Below, piece after piece: positions 33,706-44,503 of a DNA stretch of 54,406 bases. The notes below the pieces were generated by a model. That model was not told where the DNA came from. It made no database searches and saw only the letters and a program-made list of their open reading frames with translations. The stretch covers positions 1 to 54,406 of the forward strand of contig CANCET010000003.1 in NCBI GenBank assembly GCA_947375105.1. The letters are read 5' to 3'. The stretch's first letter is position 1; the number at the start of each line of letters is the position of its first letter. Source of the DNA: Sphingomonadaceae bacterium (GTDB lineage Bacteria > Pseudomonadota > Alphaproteobacteria > Sphingomonadales > Sphingomonadaceae). Both the position numbers and the translations under genes were made by a program.

Positions 33706-34911
33706 TTAGGCGAACGCTGCCTTGAGATCGTCCACCAGATCGAGGCGTTCCCACGGGAAGAAGTCGCCATGCGCCTTGCGGCCAAAGTGGCCGTAGGCCG
33801 CGGTCGGCTGGTAGATCGGCTTGTTGAGCCCCAGGTGCGTGCGAATCGCGCGGGGGGTCAGGCCGCCAAGCTTGGCGTTGCCGAGGATGGCCTGTTCGAT
33901 CCGGTTGTCGCCCACCGTGCCCGTGTCGTGCGTATCGACATAGAGCGAAAGCGGCTCCGAAACGCCGATGGCATAGGCGATCTGGATCGTGCAGCGCGTG
34001 GCAAGACCGGCCGCGACCACGTTCTTGGCGAGGTAGCGGGTGATGTAGGCAGCCGAGCGATCGACCTTGGTCGGATCCTTGCCCGAGAACGCGCCGCCGC
34101 CGTGGGGGGCCGCGCCGCCGTACGTGTCGACGATGATCTTGCGCCCAGTCAGGCCCGCGTCACCGTCAGGCCCGCCGATCTCGAACGAACCGGTCGGGTT
34201 GATGTAGTACGTGGTCTCGCGCAGCAGAACTGGCGGGATGACGTCGGCCACAACGCGCTTCACGTAGGCGTGCAGCTCGGCTTCCTTGTCGCCCTCGTCA
34301 TAACCCGGCGCGTGCTGGGTCGAGACGACGACTGCGGTCGCGGCAACGGGAAGCGAACCTTCGTAGCGCAGCGTGACCTGGCTCTTGGCATCGGGCTCGA
34401 GGAACGGCGCCGCGCCCGAATGGCGGTCGGCGGCCATGCGCTCGAGGATCTTGTGGCTGTAGTAGAGCGTCGCCGGCATCAGGTCGGGCGTCTCGTCGGT
34501 CGCATAGCCGAACATGATGCCCTGATCGCCTGCGCCTTCATCCTTGTTGTCCGCCGCATCAACGCCCTGTGCGATGTGGGCAGACTGGCCGTGCAGGTTG
34601 TTTTCGAAGCGGAACGTCTCCCAGTGGAAGCCGGCCTGCTCATAGCCGATGCGCTTGACCGTATTGCGCACGGTTGCCTCGATCTCGTCCTTGGCGCCCG
34701 GGGCCCATTCGCCGTCCTCGTAGACGCCCTTGCAGCGGATTTCCCCCGCCAGCACCACCAGCTGCGTGGTCGTCAGCGTTTCGCAGGCAATGCGCGCTTC
34801 GGGATCCTTGGAGAGGAACAGGTCCACGATGCCATCGCTGATCTGATCGGCAACTTTGTCCGGATGGCCTTCGGAAACGCTTTCGGACGTGAACAGATAG
34901 TCGGTGCGCAT
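33706..34911 (-). CDS. metK: S-adenosylmethionine synthetase
   Basis: 401 residues. '[19 protein letters not shown]' starts the protein, with the later signatures '[12 protein letters not shown]' and '[19 protein letters not shown]'. The enzyme makes S-adenosylmethionine from methionine and ATP. I start at the ATG at 34911 because AGGAAG lies about 7 nt upstream; an ATG at 34929 is in frame but inside an AT-rich palindrome. Downstream of lnt by 43 bp. The 16-bp palindrome at 34930 is a likely operator for a methionine/SAH-responsive repressor. Confidence 0.97.
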   Translation of the reverse strand: MRTDYLFTSESVSEGHPDKVADQISDGIVDLFLSKDPEARIACETLTTTQLVVLAGEIRCKGVYEDGEWAPGAKDEIEATVRNTVKRIGYEQAGFHWETFRFENNLHGQSAHIAQGVDAADNKDEGAGDQGIMFGYATDETPDLMPATLYYSHKILERMAADRHSGAAPFLEPDAKSQVTLRYEGSLPVAATAVVVSTQHAPGYDEGDKEAELHAYVKRVVADVIPPVLLRETTYYINPTGSFEIGGPDGDAGLTGRKIIVDTYGGAAPHGGGAFSGKDPTKVDRSAAYITRYLAKNVVAAGLATRCTIQIAYAIGVSEPLSLYVDTHDTGTVGDNRIEQAILGNAKLGGLTPRAIRTHLGLNKPIYQPTAAYGHFGRKAHGDFFPWERLDLVDDLKAAFA

Positions 34912-34929
34912 AGGGGCTTCCTGTGTCAT

Positions 34930-34945
34930 ATAAAGATATCTTTAT
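34930..34945. promoter_or_regulatory. 16-bp perfect palindrome upstream of metK (candidate SahR-type operator)
   Basis: ATAAAGAT directly abuts its complement ATCTTTAT, centred 27 bp before the metK ATG. As I recall, ArsR-family SahR repressors of the proteobacterial S-adenosylhomocysteine/methionine cycle bind AT-rich palindromes of this kind upstream of ahcY, metK and metH. The site is AT-rich in a GC-rich genome and sits in the 43-bp gap after lnt, so metK probably has its own control. Confidence 0.6.
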
Positions 34946-34954
34946 GTCACTGCC

Positions 34955-36538
34955 TTAGCGTTCTCCGCGCCGCCTTGCAACCACCAGCGATGCGCCGAGC
35001 AGCAAGATCGCCCAGCCGATCGCGAGCGTATTGCCAAGCCGGGCAAACAGTGTGGGCTGGTGCGCCGGTGGCACCATGCCGTCGAGCCGCCCGGCCTTGA
35101 GGCGGGGCACGAACTGGCGCACCACGCCGTCCGCGTCGATCACCGCGCTGATACCGGTGGTGGTGGCGCGCAGCACTGGCAGCCCCTCCTCGATGGCGCG
35201 CATGCGGGCCTGCGCAAGGTGCTGCGGCGGGCCCCACGCGCCGAACCAGCCGTCGTTCGAGGGATTGAAGATATAGTCCGGCCGGTGCCCGCGGTCGGTA
35301 ACCTGGCCTGAGAAGATGATCTCATAGCAGATCTGCAGACCCGCCTTGCCGTACACGCCCAGATCGAGCGTGCGGGGTCCGGGGCCGGGCAGAAAATCAA
35401 GGCTTCCCGAAACGAGACGGGAAAGGCCCAGCGGAGCGAGCCACGCACGCATCGGCAGATATTCGCCATAGGGCACCAGATGCGCCTTGGCATAACTGCC
35501 GCGAATCGAACCATCCGACGCCAGTGCGGTGATGACGTTACCCGCCGCCGTCACGTCGTTGCCCTCGATCACAAGGTCGGTCGCCCCGGTAAGGAGCAGG
35601 CTGCCGGGGCCGATAACCCGGCCGATGCGCATCCGGGCCAGCGCGGGGTCGGCGCCAAAGGTCGTGGCGTTGTAGAAGAACTGCGGATAGCCGGGCCGCA
35701 GATAATCGGGCAGCCCGCCTTCGGGCCAGAGCACCAGACGCGTGCTCCCCGGTGCGAGGGGGGCAGAGAGCCGGGCGATGCCCTGGAACTGCCCTTCGTA
35801 AAGGCTCGGATCGTTGATCGTGTCCTGCCCGATATTCGGCTGAACGAGCGTGTAGGCAGGGCGCCCTTCCCCGCCGTCCACCCCGCCGCCGCTTCCGTGC
35901 AAGGGCAGCAGCAGGAGCGCGGCCGGCAGTGCCGCATTGGCCGCTGCTACCGGCCATTTGCGGCTTTGCACGGCGCGCCAGGCAAACAGCCACAGGCCGC
36001 CGAGCAGCATAACAAGGCCGGAGAGAGCATATGTCCCCATCCACGGCGCTATCAGCGCAAGGCCCGGCCGGGTGAACCCGCCCAGCGCGGCCATGGCCAG
36101 CGGGTTCCACGCAAAACCGGTGAACAGCGTGGCGCGCAAGTACTCCGCGATGATCCACGTGCCCGCCAGCGCGGGCAGCAATGCTGCGCCCCGCCGCCGG
36201 GTCAGCCATGCCGCAAGGAAAGCCGCCAGCGCGGGATAGACCGCCAGATAGACCGCCAGCAACACAACCGCGATCCACCCCAGCCATGCAGGCATTGCCG
36301 CCTGATAGGTAAACGCGGTCGCGATCCAGTTGTTGCCGAGCGTGAAGTACCCCAACCCGAACAGCCAGCCGGCCAACGCCGCTTGGCGCGCCGTGCGGGC
36401 ATGCTCGATCCGGTCGATCAGCACGGCCAAGGCAGCCAGCGTGAACGGCCACAGCGCAAGCGGCTGGAAACCGGTGGCAGCCGCTGCGCCCGCGCCGATC
36501 AGGGCAACGGGCAGCCAGCGCGGAGCAGCGGACGACAC
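34955..36538 (-). CDS. lnt: Apolipoprotein N-acyltransferase
   Basis: 527 residues. Multiple N-terminal membrane helices are followed by the nitrilase-like domain, whose catalytic triad is E273 ('LWPEGGLP'), K351 ('YAKAHLVPYGEYLP') and C404 ('QICYEI'). Lnt adds the third acyl chain to lipoproteins at the periplasmic face of the inner membrane; the DUF4266 and small lipoproteins here are possible substrates. A GTG at 36538 starts the frame. It lies 38 bp after DUF4167 on the same strand and upstream of metK. Confidence 0.96.
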   Translation of the reverse strand: MSSAAPRWLPVALIGAGAAAATGFQPLALWPFTLAALAVLIDRIEHARTARQAALAGWLFGLGYFTLGNNWIATAFTYQAAMPAWLGWIAVVLLAVYLAVYPALAAFLAAWLTRRRGAALLPALAGTWIIAEYLRATLFTGFAWNPLAMAALGGFTRPGLALIAPWMGTYALSGLVMLLGGLWLFAWRAVQSRKWPVAAANAALPAALLLLPLHGSGGGVDGGEGRPAYTLVQPNIGQDTINDPSLYEGQFQGIARLSAPLAPGSTRLVLWPEGGLPDYLRPGYPQFFYNATTFGADPALARMRIGRVIGPGSLLLTGATDLVIEGNDVTAAGNVITALASDGSIRGSYAKAHLVPYGEYLPMRAWLAPLGLSRLVSGSLDFLPGPGPRTLDLGVYGKAGLQICYEIIFSGQVTDRGHRPDYIFNPSNDGWFGAWGPPQHLAQARMRAIEEGLPVLRATTTGISAVIDADGVVRQFVPRLKAGRLDGMVPPAHQPTLFARLGNTLAIGWAILLLGASLVVARRRGER

Positions 36539-36576
36539 GGCGCAGTAGCCCGATCAGGCGCGGCGAAGGATCGCGT

Positions 36577-37470
36577 TCAGCCTTCGGCCGCCTCGGGCAG
36601 CGGGTTCTTGCGCGGACGGCCACGGCGCTTGGGCGCAGGCGCGTCAGCCGACGCATCAGGCGCTTCCGGTTCCGGCTCGGGCGCGGCGCGGACGCCGATT
36701 GCAGGCGGCAGGCTCATCGGATCGAGCGCCGCCACCGGTGCATCCTCAGCCTCACGCCGGGGACGACGATCCGTGCGCGGACGCAAGCCGCGCTGCGAAC
36801 GCCCTTCGCGCACGAACGGATTTTCGTTCGTCTCGCCAGCCGGTTCGCCTTCATCGGCGCGGACAATCGCTTCGGCGCTGTCCGGCTCTTCAGCAGCAGC
36901 AGCAGCGCGTTCGAAGCGGGGCCGGTAAGGCTCGCGCTGTTCGCGGGGCTCGCGTTGTTCGCGGGGTTCCCGCTGTTCGCGTTGTTCGCGTTGTTCGCGG
37001 GGCTCGCGCGGTTCACGTTGTTCGCGAGGCTCACGTTGTTCACGCGGCTCCCGCGGTTCGCGCTGATCCCGGCTTTCGCGCGGTTCGCGCGGTTCACGGT
37101 TCTCTTCGCGGCGGGTCTGCGGGCGATCGAAGGCAGGGAAATCGGCGTCCATGCCGAATTCCATCGCTTCGTCCTCAGCCTCCTGTTCGCTCCACCGGTC
37201 ACCCGGCTGGCGCTGGCGCTGCTCGTCCACGCGCACGCGGCTGTCGGCGATCACGCGGAAATAGTGGTCGGCAAACTGCAGGTAATATTCGGCCTGAACG
37301 CGATCACCGTTGAGGTGTGCGTCCTGCGCCAGCTTGCGATACTTTTCGAGCATCTGGGGGGCATTGCCCCGTGCGCGGCTGTCGATCCGGTTGAGTTGTT
37401 GGCCGCCACCCTGCGGGCGGCCGTTGTTCCCGCGACCGCGCCGGCGGTTATTCCCACGATTGTTGTTCAA
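36577..37470 (-). CDS. DUF4167 RNA-binding-like protein with Arg/Glu repeats
   Basis: 297 residues. The DUF4167 domain occupies the N-terminal third ('QLNRIDSRARGNAPQMLEKY', then 'AQDAHLNGDRVQAEYYLQFA' and 'DHYFRVIAD'). A strongly basic 'NNNRGNNRRRGRGNN' start suggests nucleic-acid binding. The middle holds about 20 R-E-P / R-E-Q units (about 125-205), and the tail has an AT-hook-like 'KRRGRPRKNP'. I start at the TTG at 37470, with AGGAAA 9 nt upstream; the resulting M-N-N-N-R matches family members. An upstream ATG at 37524 would add unrelated residues. Function unknown. Confidence 0.85.
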   Translation of the reverse strand: MNNNRGNNRRRGRGNNGRPQGGGQQLNRIDSRARGNAPQMLEKYRKLAQDAHLNGDRVQAEYYLQFADHYFRVIADSRVRVDEQRQRQPGDRWSEQEAEDEAMEFGMDADFPAFDRPQTRREENREPREPRESRDQREPREPREQREPREQREPREPREQREQREQREPREQREPREQREPYRPRFERAAAAAEEPDSAEAIVRADEGEPAGETNENPFVREGRSQRGLRPRTDRRPRREAEDAPVAALDPMSLPPAIGVRAAPEPEPEAPDASADAPAPKRRGRPRKNPLPEAAEG

Positions 37471-37767
37471 GTCGGGCACTTTCCTGTTTCGGTGCAACCA
37501 AGACCCAAGTCCATTCAACATTCTGTCCGACTTGGGCCTGACGTGGCGCAACTTCCGGGTCTGATCCGCTTGACCCCGCTGCCGCGCATCCTCCACCACG
37601 AGTGATACCAATCGCGGTATCCAGCATCTGCCTATTGCCAGCCTGCATTGCCGGCCATCGATGCAAATGGTGGAGTGAGCCGGGACGGGAAGCCTTCATC
37701 CGTCGCCCTGCCTGCGGCCCTGATTAAAGGTGCGTCGCAGCCTTGCCAAGCGAAATATTTGACCAAA

Positions 37768-38590
37768 TCATGCCATTTCGACGGAACGTGGCCGTCCGGC
37801 GAGATCGAGATGGACCTTGGCGACCAATCCAACCTGCCGCGCCAGCGCCACGACGGCCTCGCCCTGCGCCGCACCGATCTCGAACATCGCGGTGCCGCCG
37901 GGGGCCAGCAGGCGCGGCACTTCGGGGATCAGTCGGCGGTAATCGTCAAGCCCGTCGGCCCCGGCAAACAGCGCTTCCGCCGGCTCGTGCGCGCGGACCG
38001 AGGGCGCGAGTTCGGCGGCATCTTCAACATAGGGCGGATTGGCGAGAATGAGATCGAACCGGCCAAGCTCTTCGGCCCAGCCGGCTTGTGTCCAGTCGCC
38101 CGCGATGATCTCGGCGCGTGCCGCAAGGCCATGCGCGCGGGCGTTGCGCGTGGCCACTGCACGCGCTGCCGCAGAGCGTTCGAGGCCGATACCTGCCGCG
38201 TCCGGCCACAGCGTCAACGCCGCGAGCAACAGCGCACCCGAACCGGTCCCGAGGTCGAGAATCCGCTGTGTCGCACGGCCCTCGCGCGCTGTGCGGACCG
38301 CTTCAATGAGCGTCTCGCTATCACCGCGCGGGATGAGCACGGCGGGGCTGACTTCCAGGTCCAGACCGTAAAACGGTTGCATGCCAAGGATATAGGCAAT
38401 CGGCTCATGGTTCAGCCGACGGTCCAGAATGGACGTCAAGCCCGCTGGAGCTTCGCGGTCCATGTGCCGCAGCAGCAGTTCGGTGCGCGAAACGCCAAGC
38501 GCGTGGGCCATCAGCAATTCGGCGTCGAGCCGCGCGGTATCGCTGGTGGCCGCAAGGCGCGCAGCGGCCTCGCGCAGCGCTTCGCGGACC

Positions 38591-38598
<8 letters not shown>
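37768..38598 (-). CDS. prmC: Release factor glutamine methyltransferase
   Basis: 276 residues. An N-terminal helical domain is followed by the SAM-dependent methyltransferase core with '[15 protein letters not shown]' (motif I) and the glutamine-methylating '[11 protein letters not shown]'. PrmC methylates the Gln of the GGQ motif in RF1/RF2. It overlaps prfA, its substrate gene, by 8 bp (ATG at 38598). Conserved pair in bacteria. Confidence 0.96.
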
Positions 38599-39657
<1,059 letters not shown>

Positions 39658-39661
<4 letters not shown>

Positions 39662-40929
39662 CGGATTTCCGCAAAGAACGCGTCGTAAACTTCTCCCGCC
39701 TTCGCTGCGATAGACGAGCCCTCCATGGTCGCGCGGAACGACTTCCAATTGCTCCCATCGCGCACATCAAGGGAAACGATGGCGGCCGGGTTCAACTTCT
39801 TGGCACGATCAAAGCGCTTGCGCGGGCTGCCGGTGGCGACCAGTTCAGCGGCAAGACCGGCACGGCGCATGGCGGCAACGAGCGCCAGAGCCTCGATCTC
39901 GCGCACTTCGTTTTCAGCGACGACAGCCACATCAGGCCCGGCCTCGCCCTTGTCGCCCACCAGCATCGCCAGCCGCTCGATGCCCGCCGCCCAGCCCACC
40001 GCCGGGGTATGCGGCCCGCCGAGCGCCTCGATCAGCCCGTCATAGCGCCCGCCGCCCAGCACGGTGCCTTGCGCGCCGAGCCGATCGGTCACGAACTCGA
40101 ACGCAGTGTGGCGATAGTAGTCCAGCCCGCGCACCAGCGTGGGCGCGCGATTCCAGGTGACACCCGCCGCATCCAGCCCTGCGGTCACCTTGCCGAAGAA
40201 ATCCTGTGCTTCGTCCGAAAGGTACGCGTCGATCATCGGCGCGTCTGCCGTGAACACCTTGTCGCGCGGGTCCTTGCTGTCGAGGATGCGCAGCGGGTTC
40301 TTCTCGAGCCGCTCCTGCGAATCCTCGGAAAGCTCCGCCTTGTGGGCGCGGAAATACTCGACCAGCGCCGCCCGCCATGCCTCGCGGCTGGGCGCATCGC
40401 CCAGCGTGTTGAGCTGGAGCGACACGCCTTCGGCAATGCCCAGTTCCTTGAGGATCTGGTCCGCCATCACCAGCAGCTCGACATCGGCTTGCGGCTCACC
40501 CGCGCCGATAATCTCGGCATCGATCTGGTGGAACTGGCGGTAGCGGCCCTTTTGCGGGCGTTCATAGCGGAACAGCGGCCCGTGCGTGGCGAGCTTGAGC
40601 GGTGCGTGCTGCTGCCAGCCGTTGGTCAGATAGGCGCGCGCAATCCCGGCCGTGAACTCGGGCCGCAGCGTCAGCGATTCCCCGCCGCGATCCTCGAAGC
40701 TGTACATTTCCTTGGAAACGACATCGGTCGTCTCGCCCAGGCTGCGGCTGAACACGGCGGTCTTCTCGAACACCGGCATCTCGGCGCGGCGGAAGCGGTA
40801 GAGCCGGCGCACGCGCTCGAAGGTTTCGACCACGAAGGCGAAGCTTTCCGCATCGGGGCCGAAGATGTCCTGCGTGCCGCGGATCGCCTGCGGGGTTGCG
40901 GGTGCTGATTTGGGGTTTTCGCTGCTCAT
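39658..40929 (-). CDS. hisS: Histidyl-tRNA synthetase
   Basis: 423 residues, class II aminoacyl-tRNA synthetase. '[16 protein letters not shown]' near the start, motif 2 '[20 protein letters not shown]', the histidine motif '[15 protein letters not shown]' and motif 3 '[15 protein letters not shown]' are seen, followed by the anticodon-binding domain. Start ATG at 40929; the reading frame continues far upstream through unrelated sequence, antisense to the M61 gene. First gene of hisS-prfA-prmC with overlapping stops and starts. Confidence 0.97.
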
Positions 40930-41034
40930 TGCGCCTGCGCGATTAGCGGGATTGTGACCGGGGGGAAAGGGGCTGCACCTTTGCGCGCAGGGTGCCCGGT
41001 TGCAGTCCGCGCGGCTTCGCGCCATGAAGTTGCC

Positions 41035-43059
41035 ATGACTCTCATGCCGAAGCGGCCTTTGCGCCCCGCCATCCTGCGCTCCGCCATCCTGCGCCCCGTT
41101 CTTGCTCTGGCCGCAGCGCTCCTGTCCACTTCTGCCTTGGCGCAGATCCAGCCTCCCGCGAACACGCGGCCCATGGCAGCGCCGATCCCGCAGACGATCC
41201 CCGATGCCGAGGACACCCCCTGGCCCGGCACGATCCAGCTGGCGATCGACGCGAGCGACACCACGACCGGCGCCTACCGCGTGACCGAAACGATCCCGCT
41301 GCCCGCGGGCCTTGCCAAGGTCACGCTGCTTTATCCCAAGTGGCTGCCCGGCAACCACGGCCCCGAAGGCCCGGTGGCCGAACTGACCGACGTGCGGTTC
41401 TTCGCCAATGGCCAGCCGCTGTCCTGGACGCGCGATCCGGTCGACGTGTTTGCCTTCCATGTAGATCTGCCCGCCGGTGCGAGCGAGATCACCGCAAAGT
41501 TCATCCACACCTCGCCGCTGCGCGAAAGCGAGGGGCGCATCACCGTCACGCGCGAGATGCTCAACCTGCAGTGGGAAAAGATGAGCCTCTATCCCGCCGG
41601 GCACTATGTGCGGCAGATCAAGGTCAAGCCCACGGTCACCGTCCCTGCGGGGTGGCAGGTGTTCACCGCGCTCGATGGCAAGGCCGTCAGCGGCCAGATG
41701 GTGACCTGGGACGTGACCGACTACGAAACGCTGGTCGATTCGCCGATCTTTGCGGGCGTCTATGCCGATCGGCACGACCTCGGGAAGGGCGTGTTCCTCG
41801 ATATCGTGGCCGACAAGCCGGAACAGCTCAAGATCGCGCCCGAGAACCTCGCGACCTATCGCAATCTCGTCGATGAAGCACTGCTGGCCTATGGCGCAAA
41901 GCACTTTGACCACTACGACCTGCTGCTGGCGCTGACCGACCGGATGGGCGGAATCGGGCTGGAGCATCACCGCTCCAGCGAAAACCAGTACGAACCGCGC
42001 ACGCTGGTCGATTGGGCCGCGGGCGACTGGGACCGCAACGTCATCGCGCACGAGTTCTCGCACTCGTGGGACGGCAAGTATCGCCGCCCCGCCAAGCTGT
42101 GGACGCCGGACTACCGGGTGCCGATGCAGGATAACCTGCTGTGGGTCTACGAAGGGCAGAACCAGTTCTGGGGTCTGGTGCTGGCGGCGCGCTCGGGCGT
42201 GCAAAGCAAGGAACAGGTGCTGGGCCAGCTGGCCAACTACGCCGGCTCTTTCACGCAGTATCCGGGCCGCGAATGGCGCTCGGTCGAGGATACCACGCAT
42301 GATCCGATCATGGCCAACCGCAAGCCCAAGCCGTTCTCCTCGCTCGCCCGCAACGAAGAGTATTACACCGAAGGCGCGCTGATCTGGCTGGAGGCCGAGG
42401 CGATCATCCGCGAGGGCACCGCCGGAAAGAAGGGCATGGACGATTTTGCCAAGGCGTTCTTCGGCATGAAGGACGGCGACTGGGGCGTGCTGACCTACGA
42501 CCTGCCGGACGTGGTGCAGACGCTGAACGCGGTCTATCCCTATGACTGGGCCAGCTTCCTGAAAACCCGCGTGCAGACGCCGGGCCAGCCCGCCCCGCTC
42601 GGCGGGATCGAGCGCGGCGGCTACAAGCTGGCGTGGAAGGAAGAGCCAAACCCTTACGACAAGGCGCGCATGGCGTCTGCGAAGTACATCTCGCTCAACC
42701 ACTCCATCGGGCTTGCCATCGACAACGACGGCAAGGTGACCGGCAGCCGCTGGGACGGCCCCGGTTTCCGCGCCGGAATCGTGACGGGAATGCAGATCCT
42801 TGCGGTCAATGGCAAAACCTATGATCAGGACACGATCAAGGCTGCGATCACGGCCTCCAAGGGGACGACCACGCCGATCACCCTGATCGTCAAGCGCGAC
42901 GATACGGTCCACACCATCCAGATCCCCTATTTCGATGGCCTGCGCTGGCCCTGGCTGGAACGCGCCGCCCCGGGCGCCGCGCCGACCGGGCTCGACAAGC
43001 TGCTGGCACCGCGTGCACAAGTGGCCAAGGCGGGGGGCAAGAAGACGGCGGCACGGTAA
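41035..43059 (+). CDS. M61 family glycyl aminopeptidase-like metallopeptidase with PDZ domain
   Basis: 674 residues with a signal peptide ending 'STSALAQ'. The N-terminal beta domain is followed by a gluzincin core: '[14 protein letters not shown]' and the zinc motif H339-E340-F-S-H343 ('[18 protein letters not shown]'). The C-terminal PDZ-like domain ('[20 protein letters not shown]', then '[12 protein letters not shown]') is standard in this family. M61 enzymes release N-terminal Gly/Ala residues in the periplasm. The ATG at 41035 has a weak GAAG site. One base separates the stop from the next gene's start. Confidence 0.94.
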   Translation: MTLMPKRPLRPAILRSAILRPVLALAAALLSTSALAQIQPPANTRPMAAPIPQTIPDAEDTPWPGTIQLAIDASDTTTGAYRVTETIPLPAGLAKVTLLYPKWLPGNHGPEGPVAELTDVRFFANGQPLSWTRDPVDVFAFHVDLPAGASEITAKFIHTSPLRESEGRITVTREMLNLQWEKMSLYPAGHYVRQIKVKPTVTVPAGWQVFTALDGKAVSGQMVTWDVTDYETLVDSPIFAGVYADRHDLGKGVFLDIVADKPEQLKIAPENLATYRNLVDEALLAYGAKHFDHYDLLLALTDRMGGIGLEHHRSSENQYEPRTLVDWAAGDWDRNVIAHEFSHSWDGKYRRPAKLWTPDYRVPMQDNLLWVYEGQNQFWGLVLAARSGVQSKEQVLGQLANYAGSFTQYPGREWRSVEDTTHDPIMANRKPKPFSSLARNEEYYTEGALIWLEAEAIIREGTAGKKGMDDFAKAFFGMKDGDWGVLTYDLPDVVQTLNAVYPYDWASFLKTRVQTPGQPAPLGGIERGGYKLAWKEEPNPYDKARMASAKYISLNHSIGLAIDNDGKVTGSRWDGPGFRAGIVTGMQILAVNGKTYDQDTIKAAITASKGTTTPITLIVKRDDTVHTIQIPYFDGLRWPWLERAAPGAAPTGLDKLLAPRAQVAKAGGKKTAAR

Positions 43060-43767
43060 ATGTCAGGCAGCGGCAGCACGGAGAACAAGGACGGCACGGA
43101 CGTCGCGCTGCCGGGCGCTCGGCGGTTCGGCCAGCGCTTTGCGCCGCCGCGCTTCGTGCTGTTCCTCGCGCTGCTCATCGGGGGGACCGCCGCGCGCGGC
43201 TGGATGCGGGGTTTTGCCGATCTGGCCGATGCGCTGGTCGTTGGCTTCGATTTTGCGGCCGCCGGCTTCCTCCTCTCGCTGCTTCCGCTGCTGCGCGAAT
43301 GCGACATGGCGACAATGCGTCGGCATTCGGAAGAGAACGATGCCAACCGCAGCATCGTGCTCGGCATCAGCACGCTGATAACGCTGGTGGTCATGGCGGC
43401 GATGGCGGGCGAACTGCCGGCAGCCAAGCACGGTGAGCCGGGCGCGCTATTGCGGCTGATCGCCACACTGCTGCTGACCTGGCTTTTTGCCAACGTGGTC
43501 TATGCGCTGCATTACGCCCACGAATACTACCGGGCGGGCGGGGTGCCGGAAGAAGATGCGGGCGGCCTTGATTTCCCGGGCAGTGGCCATCCCGACTATC
43601 TCGACTTCGCGTATTTCTCGCTGACGCTGGGCATGACATTCCAGACCTCGGACGTCCAGATCACCTCACGCCCGATCCGGCGCATCGTCACGGCGCACGC
43701 ATTCGCCGCGTTCATCTACAACATCGGCGTTATCGCATTCACCATCAACGGCATCGGCGGCATCTGA
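43060..43767 (+). CDS. DUF1345 membrane protein
   Basis: 235 residues, about five membrane helices. The family core '[20 protein letters not shown]' near the C-terminus resembles the pore region of two-helix potassium channels (G-M-T-x-Q-T-S-D in place of T-V-G-Y-G-D), and '[16 protein letters not shown]' precedes it. The function of DUF1345 is not established. The start ATG immediately follows the M61 stop codon, so translation is coupled. Confidence 0.88.
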   Translation: MSGSGSTENKDGTDVALPGARRFGQRFAPPRFVLFLALLIGGTAARGWMRGFADLADALVVGFDFAAAGFLLSLLPLLRECDMATMRRHSEENDANRSIVLGISTLITLVVMAAMAGELPAAKHGEPGALLRLIATLLLTWLFANVVYALHYAHEYYRAGGVPEEDAGGLDFPGSGHPDYLDFAYFSLTLGMTFQTSDVQITSRPIRRIVTAHAFAAFIYNIGVIAFTINGIGGI

Positions 43768-43905
43768 CAGAGGGTGGCCCTCCCGTTTCATGGCCCCCTT
43801 TCCATGCCCCAAGTTCATGCACCACGTTCATGTTGCGGCGCACAACGCGCGGCGCTAGAGACGCGGCGAGTTTCCCCTGCCCTCACGGCCAAGCGAAAGC
43901 ATCCC

Positions 43906-44442
43906 ATGCGCATCGACATGATCCCCACCGGCGAAAATCCGCCTGAAACGCTCAACGTGGTCATCGAGGTTCCGGTCGGCGGCGAGCCGGTGAAGTATGA
44001 ATTCGACAAGGCCTCGGGCGCGTTGTTCGTGGACCGCATCCTGCACACGCCGATGCGCTATCCGGCAAACTACGGCTTCGTGCCGCACACGCTTTCGCCC
44101 GATGGCGATCCGCTCGATGCGCTGGTGATTGCGCGCTCGCCATTCGTGCCCGGCTCGGTCGTGCGCGTGCGTCCGATCGCGGTGCTCAACCTCGAGGACG
44201 AGCACGGCGGCGACGAGAAGCTGATCTGCGTGCCCGACGACAAGACCTTCCCCTACTACCGCGATGTCGCGGAAAAGAGCGACCTGCCGGAGATCGTGCT
44301 CCAGCAGATCGAGCACTTCTTCACCCACTACAAGGACCTCGAAAAGGAAAAGTGGGTCCGCGTCGGCAAGTGGGGCGGCGCCGATGATGCCAAGCGCGTC
44401 ACGGTTGAAGCCATCGAACGCGCGCTGGCTGCAAAGGCCTGA
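43906..44442 (+). CDS. ppa: Inorganic pyrophosphatase
   Basis: 178 residues, family I. The metal-binding signature 'DGDPLDALVIA' (D-x-D-P-x-D) and 'ANYGFVPHTLS' are intact. It hydrolyses pyrophosphate from biosynthetic reactions. The ATG at 43906 gives the family-typical 'MRIDMIPTGENPP'. Single gene with a long stem-loop after the stop. Confidence 0.97.
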   Translation: MRIDMIPTGENPPETLNVVIEVPVGGEPVKYEFDKASGALFVDRILHTPMRYPANYGFVPHTLSPDGDPLDALVIARSPFVPGSVVRVRPIAVLNLEDEHGGDEKLICVPDDKTFPYYRDVAEKSDLPEIVLQQIEHFFTHYKDLEKEKWVRVGKWGGADDAKRVTVEAIERALAAKA

Positions 44443-44447
44443 TGGGA

Positions 44448-44485
44448 GGCCGGAACGGGCGGTGTATCCCGCCCCGGTTCCGGCC
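44448..44485 (+). terminator. Bidirectional stem-loop between ppa and the sorbosone-dehydrogenase-like gene
   Basis: GGCCGGAAC/GTTCCGGCC and GGGCGG/CCGCCC form a 15-bp stem with a small bulge, starting 6 nt after the ppa stop and 19 nt from the convergent gene's stop. T-tracts are weak on both sides. Confidence 0.65.
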
Positions 44486-44503
44486 CCCTCATTCAACCCG
44501 CCC

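Noticed and set aside
34912..34954. SAM riboswitch upstream of metK
   Set aside because: The gap after lnt is only 43 bp and is explained by an AT-rich palindrome; no riboswitch stem pattern is seen.
36930..37100. CRISPR-like repeats
   Set aside because: The repeats are in-frame Arg-Glu-Pro/Gln codons within DUF4167, with no spacers; no cas genes exist in the window.
40930..43020. Long upstream extension of the hisS frame
   Set aside because: The extension is antisense to the M61 peptidase gene. HisRS relatives start at the ATG at 40929, and the extension resembles nothing.
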